Origin: Beta vulgaris subsp. vulgaris
Taxonomy: Eukaryota; Streptophyta; Magnoliopsida; Caryophyllales; Amaranthaceae
Assembly: GCF_026745355.1 (NCBI RefSeq)
Contig: NC_079206.1
Span: 22,127,399 to 22,191,398, forward strand
Reading direction: 5' to 3'
Length of the DNA stretch: 64,000 nt
Shown here: piece after piece, positions 21,088 through 29,419 of the stretch
Layout: each line of letters begins with the position of its first letter
Numbering within the stretch: position 1 is the first letter of the stretch
The notes under the pieces: model-generated
The model's database searches: none
What the model was told of the DNA's origin: nothing
Seen by the model: the letters and a program-made list of their open reading frames with translations, nothing else
Position numbers and translations under genes: made by a program

Positions 21088-22762
21088 AGATAATAAAAGC
21101 ATTTATGAAAATATTTATTAAAATAATAAATATTTAATTGGGCTCTTAAAATGGACTTAAAACGTTATGGGCTTAACTTACAATTTATTATCATGGATAA
21201 TTAATTGGGCTTTAGAATATCATTTCAAAACACAACATGGCATGTTTATTTGGATTGCTCTTCCATTAGGCCGTGCCAACTAAAACTGCGATATGTTTCA
21301 TCATTGGACCCTTAAATGGTGAGACACGATTATGTGTTTACACCAACCCCATATTAATGCATACCTCTCGAATTATAACAACTTTGACTAATCTATGTAC
21401 TTTCGCCATGTTTTCACCGAAAAAAAAAGATGATATTTGCCTCAAGTCTTTTGCGTTTTGGGTGTATATACAGTAGCACTAGTTATGCCAAGTTCTGGGT
21501 GTTATAGAGTAGGTCTAGTTATGTACTTATGTGGCTAATTATATTAGATCGACGAATTACTTTGCTGGATTTTGATGCATGCATAAGTTATGTTGCAACT
21601 TGCAAACTGGTTAGACCATTTTGACTATTCATTGTATGAATAATATGTTTTCTTTTAACTCTGATTAAAAGTTAGTTTGTTCTGATTCATTTAGCCTCGT
21701 TTTTTGATGCTTGCTTGGACCAAATGTCCATGCATAACCTTTAATTGCAAATTCTTAGGTGCTTTAGGGAGCACGTAGACTATGTACTCATAAGGATAAT
21801 TTTTTTGCACATCTCTCATGTACTTTGTCAAATGTGTAAAACATAAATGTGCAGATATAAAATGTGTAGAGTATGTGAGAGGGAGCAGTAACACCTAATT
21901 TTAAGTGCTCCTAAGAGCACTCTGGAGGCTTTGTTGACTATATTTATCGATTACATTTGCATTAATAACAAAAAAGCACATCATTGGCTTTGGCAGGTGT
22001 CTAGTTGCATTAGTAGCTGCTGGTTGCAATTATGCTCTAACAATAATCTCATATTCTCATTCATTGAATGTTGGTAATCAGCAAAGGGGAAAGTAACGCC
22101 TCACAATAAAAGTTTCCAGATTCTCTCGGATACAGAAAATGCTAATCTTTATCTCTTTACTTTTTTGTTTCTAATGTCCTCATATTCAGTTTCTTGATGA
22201 CAATTTAAAAGGCTTCATCTTTAAGCCAAAGGAAACCTAATTTCATCTCAACACTCAAGAACATATTGCACCAAAAATAAAAATAAAAAGGCAACGTGTT
22301 GCACGATGATAAGCATGGAGTTCCATAAATCATGCAAAAATTGAAATTCAATTACAGACATATCCAAACTGTGTGTAAATAAGTTAAAAGATTTGGCAAA
22401 GTTTGAAATTGAAGCAAACTGAATCAGAATTTCTATTATATAAGGCAACTCTTGAAAAAGTTTGGTATCCATTTAAAATAACTTAAATGCGCTTTATTTT
22501 TTAATAAATATCTTACAATTTGATGTTAATATACTATGACTATTATACATCTTTTTATAACTTAAAAATGAAAATTAAAACAAATAACTTGTTACCAAAT
22601 TAGACCGAATCAAATTATCCTCATCCTAATAATTTTCTTTTTTAGGTGTCAACTTCTTTACCACCTCTTTTACTTGCATTTTTCCACGTTCACATGCAAA
22701 GATTCAGGAAAATTTTAAAAGAAAAAGCTATAGTGAATTACGAAAGATCAGTTTTCGTTTGC

Positions 22763-22769
22763 TATAAAA
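22763..22769 (+). promoter_or_regulatory. TATA box of the knottin gene
   Basis: TATAAAA lies 135 bp before the ATG at 22898. This would put transcription start near 22795 and give a leader of about 100 nt. Confidence 0.65.
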
Positions 22770-22897
22770 GGCTTTAATATTATACAATAAGAATGACATC
22801 TTCAAAAAAAACCTAATAATCACATCTAAAGAAGCAATACATTGATTCAAGCAACATCACATACTACTACAAACACAATTTGCATTAATCTCTTAAA

Positions 22898-23170
22898 ATG
22901 CAGATAAGGGGAAAGAATATCAAGGTGATAAATTTGATGCTCATACTTAGTTTCGTAGTATTAATAGCTATTTCTGCCAATACTATTCCTGAAGCAAATG
23001 TTGTTGAGGGTGAAGATGCAATCTCCAAAACTATTGAGCTAACTTATAATAATCCTAAGAATAAAATTTGTGTTGGGCTTGGCAAATACTGTAATCCTCG
23101 CAAGCTAATCTTGTGTTGCTATCCTTTAAAGTGCGGCCGATTTTCTAGATGTTTTGTTAAAGAGGCATGA
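22898..23170 (+). CDS. Secreted knottin-like antimicrobial peptide precursor, 90 aa
   Basis: A single-exon ORF starts at the first ATG of the leader. Residues about 1-28 form a signal peptide (basic start, then hydrophobic INLMLILSFVVLIAIS). An acidic propeptide (about 29-56) follows, then a basic mature domain (about 57-90) with six cysteines spaced C-x6-C-x7-CC-x4-C-x5-C, the cystine-knot pattern of plant knottin peptides such as those of Mirabilis, Phytolacca and Mesembryanthemum. Such peptides are exported and act on fungi or bacteria at the wall or apoplast. Loop lengths differ somewhat from the classic members, and the glycine-rich loop 1 is replaced by VGLGKY. Assignment rests on the cysteine pattern and precursor layout. 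Confidence 0.8.
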   Translation: MQIRGKNIKVINLMLILSFVVLIAISANTIPEANVVEGEDAISKTIELTYNNPKNKICVGLGKYCNPRKLILCCYPLKCGRFSRCFVKEA

Positions 23171-23230
23171 CCGCATGAGACGTCAAATGTGGCTTGATGG
23201 ATGGTTTATTGTTGCTATCTCCATTTGATA

Positions 23231-23236
23231 AATAAA
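23231..23236 (+). terminator. Polyadenylation signal AATAAA
   Basis: AATAAA lies about 60 bp after the knottin stop, followed by T-rich sequence, and is a plausible poly(A) signal. Confidence 0.5.
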
Positions 23237-23299
23237 AAGCGTTGATAAAACTTTGTTATCCAATTTTTTTATTCTTTGAGTACATTCCCTATATATCTC

Positions 23300-24070
23300 G
23301 GGTGTAGTAAATAGTCATTATATGTTCCAACTTCAAATGATCAGTGAGCAATAAGTGAATTTTGAGTGTACCTTATTTACATAGTCATGGTATAAGAGGG
23401 TCATGTATAATAAGAAGTGGTGATGGCCACAATTCACAAATGTCAATAAGGATAAAACATAAGAATAAGGGATCGAAGGAGAGATAAATTAGGAAATGAT
23501 AATTATACAAAACATGCTTAATTAGGAAAAGGACACAAATAAGGGGTCCGAAAAAATGATAAACGTACAATACACATGCTTAGAAATCAAATTCAGTTAA
23601 ATAGGACTCCTATGGATTACTGACGGTTATTAATCTCATTAGATATGATAAAAGAGAATATTTAAAATAATTAAATGTCGTCAGGTTTTTAAAAAATACC
23701 TATATAGTAAAATAAAGTTTTTTTAGCATAGCCTTTTGCTCTTTCTACCATCATTTTTTAGGTTAGGATTGAGTCTTGAACTATATATGAACTTTTTTTT
23801 GAGGGTTTTTAGTTCACGTTCTAATTCATAGATAGTCTTAATTTTCTGGAAAGCAAGAACCAAATAGGTTGTTTGGTTGACATGAGCATAGTAAGTGAAA
23901 CTTATGGATGCTTGGAAATGATATATGTAATGCCAAAATCCCAATTCACATGATTAATAAGTAGGGTTGGGGTTGATCGAAATGGTGGGCATGAAAATGT
24001 CATTAAAAAACCCTTATTCCATAAAATTTATTTTATTACATTGGGAGGAGGAGAAACCTTTTTTTCTTTA
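23300..24070. other. Intergenic, no gene seen
   Basis: AT-rich sequence without a convincing ORF. Around 23860-23930 it has the gttgtttggttgacatgagc phrase shared with MITE-like segments near 594, 53762 and 63450. Confidence 0.5.
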
Positions 24071-24079
24071 AAATAAAAA

Positions 24080-25094
24080 GGAAAATTATCTCTCGTAGCC
24101 CTTTACTTCCTTTTTTTCTCTTTAGTCGCTTTTATTACGGGTTAATGTCCCTGGTAGCCCCATATTAATTAACATAAAAATAACATTTAAGAACCGTTAA
24201 AAAAATTAGTTAGTAAGTTAGGGGGTTTAACATAGGTTAGATTAATTAGTTTGACCCCCCCCCGGTTGTCTTCAACCTCCCTTCATTTCTTTCAAACATG
24301 ACATTTGTGGAAACACATCATTAGCTAACTCGTCTACATATATACTAACTCGTCTTCTATGATTCAAAGAGAGAGATAAAGAAGAAATTTACAGAGAGAT
24401 ATAGAAAGAGTGTGTGTAAAATTGAATCCCTAGCTCAAAGAAGATTCAACAATGGCGATTGTTTCACCATTGGCCAAATACAAACTCGTCTTCTTTGGCC
24501 ATCAATATGTCGGAAAAACCAACATCATCACTCTCTTCATGTATGATATATTCGATATATACCACGTACCAGGTTTCATTTTCTCTCTCCTCTCCTCTTC
24601 ACTTCATCATCATCATTCATCATAATTGAAATTTCATTATATATGGACTTTCTACTTAGATCATTAAAATAAATGCAAATTATAATCTTAGGTTCATCGC
24701 TTTGAATTTAACATCAGATTTAGATTTCGCGCTAAAATTAATAAATTCTTAGTTAGATGCATGTTTAAATGATAGATGAATCCTTACATTTACCATTTCC
24801 GTCCCATAGAATTCATGATATCCTGCGTGAAAGAAGAAAGAGAAAATAAGAAATGAAGGGAGGTTGAAAACAACAAGATGTGGGGGGTGGTAGGGAGTTT
24901 TATTTTTGTAATGTGTCTAAAACTAATGGGGTAGGGTCAAACTAATTAATCTAACCTAGGTTAAACTCCTAACTCACTAACTAATTTTTTTAACACTACT
25001 TAAACAATTTTCATTAATAATCTTATGTTAACCCATAAGAAAAGCCACAAAAGAGAAAAAAAGAAGAAGTAAAGGACTACCAAAGAAATATCTC
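24080..25094. mobile_element. Pack-MULE carrying a RABH1 exon
   Basis: A perfect 9-bp target duplication AAATAAAAA flanks it (24071-24079, 25095-25103). Long imperfect inverted repeats of about 220 bp (24080-24300 and 24840-25094) include pairs such as cgtagccctttacttcc with agtaaaggactacc, ggtttaacataggttagatt with aatctaacctaggttaaac, and aacctcccttcatttctt with aagaaatgaagggaggtt. Between the arms lies non-TE DNA with a 5' UTR, first exon and part of intron 1 of a Rab GTPase gene. It has no transposase. Confidence 0.9.
24452..24572 (+). pseudogene. RABH1 (Rab6-type) GTPase first-exon fragment
   Basis: The translation from the ATG at 24452 begins [16 protein letters not shown] and runs on through [16 protein letters not shown], closely matching the N-terminus of plant RABH1 proteins (family: [32 protein letters not shown]). 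The P-loop GxxxxGKT is kept, but the family Asp after its first Gly is His and the Arg before FMYD is Leu. The end drifts from the family and stops at a donor (taccag|gtttc) followed by intron-like sequence with a CT-rich start. The purine-rich leader before it (24360-24440) looks like a real 5' UTR. No further exons follow. Confidence 0.85.
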
Positions 25095-25105
25095 AAATAA
25101 AAAAC

Positions 25106-25246
25106 TGTTAAGAATAATATTAGGGTTAAAAGACTTGCCTTCTCATTGATCATATTACAATACATATATGTGTACACAAAAGGAAACCACTATACAAGTA
25201 AATAATATCTACAAGGAAAGTTACCTCTTAAGATATATTCCTATCA
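25106..25246 (-). repeat. 3' LTR of copia element 1
   Basis: 141 bp with tgttaag...cctatca ends on the plus strand. It is identical to the 5' LTR except for a/g within the ttRcctc motif at 25221-25227. Such short LTRs and one difference indicate a compact, recent insertion. Confidence 0.95.
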
Positions 25247-25811
25247 CCCACCTCAAGTTGGACATGGGTAGGATCAAGAATGCCCAACTTGGACAATAAC
25301 AAATCAAACTGTGTCTTCCCAAGAGCCTTAGTGAAGATGTCAGCAAGCTGTGCCTTGGTGGAGACATAAGACGGAGAGATGAGACCATCAATGATAGCAT
25401 CACGCACAAAATGACAATCAACCTCAATGTGTTTTGTGCGTTCATGGAAGACAGGGTTCTTCGCAATATGTAAAGCAGACTGACTATCACAATAAAGAGG
25501 GATGGCCTTGGGGTGACGAACACCCAAGCTCAAGAGCAAAGCCTTCAACCACTTCAACTAACAAGTGATGGAGGGCATGGAGCGGTACTCGGCCTCAGCA
25601 GAGGATCGAGAGACCGTGTGCTGCTTCTTAGTCTTCCAAGAGATAGGGAAGAGCCTAAGAAGACAAGCCAACCCGACAAAGAGCGTCGAGTGATGGGACA
25701 AGCAGCCCAATCAGAATCACACCAACCCTGCAGAGACAACTCACTATCAGCACGCAAGAGAATACCCTGACCAGGAGTACCCTTCAGATAACGAACCACA
25801 CGTAAAGCAGC
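25228..25811 (-). pseudogene. Copia element 1: RNase H / C-terminal pol
   Basis: The continuation of pol beyond the CACTA insertion reads AALRVVRYLKGTPGQGILL and GWCDSDWAACPITRRSLSG (RNase H entry with its DSDWA motif), then shifts frame near 25560. It resumes as [33 protein letters not shown] and [10 protein letters not shown], ending at a stop just inside the LTR. One frameshift is visible in addition to the insertion. Confidence 0.85.
25247..25256 (-). promoter_or_regulatory. Polypurine tract of copia element 1
   Basis: On the minus strand, TTGAGGTGGG directly abuts the 3' LTR, the expected plus-strand primer site. Confidence 0.7.
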
Positions 25812-25845
25812 ATCCACAACAAGAATGTCAGCCATTAGCGTCCGC

Positions 25846-26095
25846 CTAAATCAGACGCTAAAAACGCGGAATCGGACGCTAAATATATTAGCGTCCGCCA
25901 ACGGACGCTAAATGGCTGATGCAAAACCCTTGGTCGCTAATTCTCCAAATAGCGTCCGCTTAGCTGACGCTAAAAAATTAGCGTCTGATATCTTGATTTT
26001 AGCGAGCGGTCGCTAATTAGCGTCAGCATTTGAAAGCGGTCGCTAATTAGCGACTGTGTCCTGGGCAGTCGCTAACTAGCGACCGTTTTCTCGCA
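25846..26095. repeat. CACTA left subterminal motif array
   Basis: At least a dozen copies of tagcgtccg, gacgctaa or the tcgctaattagcg variant occur in both orientations and often in pairs. Subterminal arrays like this are the transposase-binding regions of CACTA elements. The innermost copies drift to an agcgaccg/cggtcgcta form. Confidence 0.85.
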
Positions 26096-26487
26096 TTTGC
26101 CCTTCCTTTTTCTGTTTTTGGTACGCATTTGCATTTTTTTTTTCTTTTGGTTAACTAGTATTAAATGTAATAGCTTTTTGCTTTTAATTCATTGATATTA
26201 AATACAATAAGATATGGAATGTTGCAAATACCATAGTTCTTTTATTATGGCAAACAAATTAATCAATTCAATTAATATTGATAATAAATATAATTACAAG
26301 TGAAAAAATAATTGTACAACTATATTCTTGTATACTTCGAACAAAATCTAATACAAATCTCATATAATTACATGTACACTTTAAACTCCACAACAAAATC
26401 TAATACAAATCCCATTTTTCTTCCTTTGTAACATTAAAAAGCTAGAAGCTTGAATCAAATTCAAAGCAAAAAAAAAAAAAAAATTCA

Positions 26488-28095
26488 TCACCGTACAGTA
26501 TGTCGTTCCTTGCTAATTTTTGTAGCAGAACTTTCCAAGTTAAGAAGCTTCAACTGTACATCATCTATCCATGACTGTTCAGTTCAACTTTTGTCACGTA
26601 ATGATAAGATGTAAACATCACCGTTGTTATGATCAATTGCCACAAATTATCAACAAAGAAAACGCAGGCATCTGGAGCAGAAGATTTGTGGCCATTAGGT
26701 GCAGAGCCACACTCAACTTTTAGATTATACCTGCAAAGTTGAAACATGCAGATTAGAATGTGGAAAACCTCTTCTAAAATTAATCTAACATACCCAATGT
26801 AGCCAATATATCCACCACAAAAGTCAAAAGGCAGCCCTTGATAGTCTTCCCCATCACAATGAATTGATTCGAGTTCCTGTTCCATAGACACCAAACCCAT
26901 TAAATCATTTACAGTACATAAAACGGACGTAATACTTCGATAAATTGACAGCAAGAAACTTTCAGTCAGTTAAGAACTTTTGAGATCATTATAAGTCAAA
27001 CAAGATAAAGATTGCAGCCGAGATTTAGCTCATCCCGACATTAGCCAAAAAAACACTCAACCACCACAAACGCCCTAACAAAACAGTCATTTCAGAAGAA
27101 CATTACAGGGTGAGGTAGTACTAGCATCAACAGCTTCCTAGGATGCAAACCTTACAGAACATTGCTCTTCTCGTTTTGATATCCTCGTATACACACAAGG
27201 ATGATTCCCATTTTTTTCTAATAATCTAGCATCTTAAATGTGGAAATTTTTCTCCACCCAATTCATGGGCTATATAGGAAAAAGATTCCCAAAAATTACT
27301 CACAGTTCCATCTTCTCTTTAAGACTCACCTACTTGAAGTTTATGTTTCCACTACCTTATAAATATCACTTTCTAATTGAACTGGGGGAATCCAGATGCA
27401 CATAGGACGTATTTGATTTCTACTTAGAGGAGCAAAAGAGACAGCGATTGATCACACAACATCGACAACACAGAACTGACGCTGCTTCTAGGTACTCTAC
27501 AGTTAGCAGAGCTCACAAATACTGATCTATGCATACTCTATGCTTATCAACCATTGGAACTTAAACTATAAGTAGAAGTTCGTAACTATATCAACATTCA
27601 ACAACAAGTACATGTATAGGAGGAAAGTAACTAAACTCTATTGTCCATCTGTATATAACCGCTTCTCCACTTTTCTATTTATTTATTATTCCATTTCATT
27701 TTATGAGCTTGGGGGAGGGGGGGGGGGGTTTGAGGCCTGAGGGTAGGTGGTGAAGGATATTTGGCTAGTGGATCTCATACCGAGGCAACCACTATCCCTA
27801 GGTGATCCTACTACTAAGCTACAAACTATCATAGACACCACAACGAGTGTTATTGGCATATTTGATCTATATCCACCAATCCAGCAACAAGTAAATGGAG
27901 ATATTGAACACCTGTACATGTTTCCATATCTAAATCTCCAAATGCAAACCTCGGGTAGTCAGGTAAAACTATGTAAAAAGCCAGAACATATGAACTGTCA
28001 CACATACCTTGTCTAAGAAATCAAGAAAACCATTTTCCAAATACATGCTCGTAACTTTACCCTCAACATTTGCAATTGAAAGTTGACCTCCATTT
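26488..28095 (-). pseudogene. Captured aminodeoxychorismate synthase (ADCS) fragment
   Basis: Three minus-strand exons keep their introns: A 28095-28008 (GGQLSIANVEGKV, YLENGFLDFLDK), B 26876-26794 ([28 protein letters not shown]) and C from 26730 ([29 protein letters not shown]). Junction phases match. These segments fit the start of the PabB-like half of plant ADCS (family phrases [27 protein letters not shown]), the plastid folate-pathway enzyme. In exon C the frame is lost after FFVDN by a 1-nt deletion; the continuation [17 protein letters not shown] and then [15 protein letters not shown] lies in other frames to about 26488. Retained introns show DNA-level capture. There is no start, no catalytic half and no poly(A) scar. 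Confidence 0.8.
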
Positions 28096-28099
28096 CTGC

Positions 28100-29205
28100 A
28101 CCAATAAAGAATGCTTGTTTTTTATATTCTCCAAAAAAGTAGAAAGAAAGACAAATGTAGAAAATCAATAAAGCTTCAGTAAGATATTGCCATAGAAACC
28201 CTCCATTAAAATAAAAAAAATCCTAGCTAGTAATCCAAACATGAAAATTCTTATTATTAAAACTGCATTAATCATCATTCATCCCTATTCACTTTCTCCC
28301 TCCTAACTGAATTAATCATTCATCACTTGAGCATCATCATCATTCATCAACAGAATCATCACCAACACCAGCCCCACCACCCTCGCCCTCACCCACAACC
28401 ACCAGCCCCACCAACAGCCACCCACCCTCTGACCCTCACCCATAACCACGCACAACCTCCACCCTTACCCACCCCCCACGACCCAGCCACCCTCACCCAT
28501 CCCCATGACCCACTCCCAATGCACGAAAACCCCACCACCGAAACACCCACCCACCCACAAAAACCCCAACGACCCCCTTCCCCAAAACCAACATTTAACC
28601 CCGACTAACACCACACCCCCGAAACGCCGACGAAACCGCCATCCCCGAAACCTCACCGAAACAACTTAAGTAAGCAGATCAAAACACCAGATAGTCCACC
28701 AGATTAAAAATTCAACACAAAATCATATATAATCCCCAAAAAAACCCCAAATCTGATGAGAAGAAGAAAAACTTAGAAATAATTAGAACAAAAACCCAAC
28801 GAAAAAATCAAGAAAAAACCAGATCTGAAACAAAAATCGAAAAAGAGAGAGGATAAATAAAAATCGAGAAAACGAAAAAAACATACGAAATTAACGAGAA
28901 AAAGAGAGGATAAATATGGGGTTTTGAAGGAAAATTGATAAATTAACAAAAAAAACTAGATCTGAAACAACCCACATAAAAAACCCAAAAAAATCACTAA
29001 CCTCCTTCAAATCAGAGAAAGTGTGGTAGCGGACCATTGAATACCGTCGACGCTGAGAGAGAGAAAATCAGAAATCGATCGAACCTCGCATTGAAGAAAA
29101 GAAGAGCGAGAAAGAAGATGAAGAAAGAGGAGGTTGTGATGTGAGAGAATAAGGATAGGTAGAGATAGGGTTGGAAATAAGGTGGGTCGTGTTTTTGTTT
29201 ATGAC
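28100..29205. other. CACTA interior of unknown origin
   Basis: A C-rich block (28360-28640) is followed by A-rich sequence. On the minus strand, 29110-28995 looks like a CT-rich leader followed by an ATG (MVRYHTFSDLKE) and a donor gttagtg, a possible first exon of another captured gene that I cannot name. The phrase gaccattgaataccgtc occurs twice (29033 and 29202). Confidence 0.3.
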
Positions 29206-29214
29206 CATTGAATA

Positions 29215-29400
29215 CCGTCCGTCATTTTAGACGGTAAACTTGTACAACGGACGCTAATTAGCGTCCGTTTCAAAGACGGGCGCTAATTTTACAAAAACGG
29301 ACGCTAATTTGCGTCCGTTTAAAGACGGACGTTAAATTTACAAAAACGGACGCTAATTTGCGTCTGAAAGGGCCGGATGGTAAATTCAGACGCTAAAAGC
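29215..29400. repeat. CACTA right subterminal motif array
   Basis: Repeated ggacgctaa/ttagcgtccg units, including three long tandem units of form acaaaaacggacgctaattt, mirror the left array. Confidence 0.85.
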
Positions 29401-29419
29401 GCGGATTCTTGTTGTGATC

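Larger units (their letters stand above)
18050..21750 (+). other. Decayed duplicate of the B3 locus flanks
   Basis: Collinear islands match the B3 gene region in the same order: 18060 with 9555, 18100-18240 with 10465-10590, 19335-19430 with 11000-11090 (agattttcttttggtcat), 21430-21560 with 13322-13430 (gatgatatctgcctgaaatc-like, then ctatattagatcg), and 21680-21740 with 13920-13985 (aatgtccatgcctaacctt-like). The B3 coding exons have no counterpart. The middle (about 19540-21250) is unrelated sequence. This is best explained as an old tandem duplication whose gene body was lost or replaced. Confidence 0.65.
25815..29416. mobile_element. CACTA-type transposon, 3.6 kb, with captured gene fragment
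   Basis: Perfect 12-bp terminal repeats CACAACAAGAAT / ATTCTTGTTGTG (a variant of the CACTACAAGAAA type) are flanked by 3-bp duplications ATC (25812-25814, 29417-29419). Removing the element restores an uninterrupted copia RT/RNase H frame across the joint. Both subterminal zones carry many copies of a TTAGCGTCCG-type motif in both orientations. No transposase is found. The interior contains three exons of an aminodeoxychorismate synthase-like gene plus C-rich non-coding DNA, so it is a non-autonomous gene-capturing element. Confidence 0.92.

Noticed and set aside
28327..28608. Pro/His-rich 93-codon frame
   Set aside because: Low-complexity C-rich DNA inside the CACTA element, without domain, conserved start or splice context.
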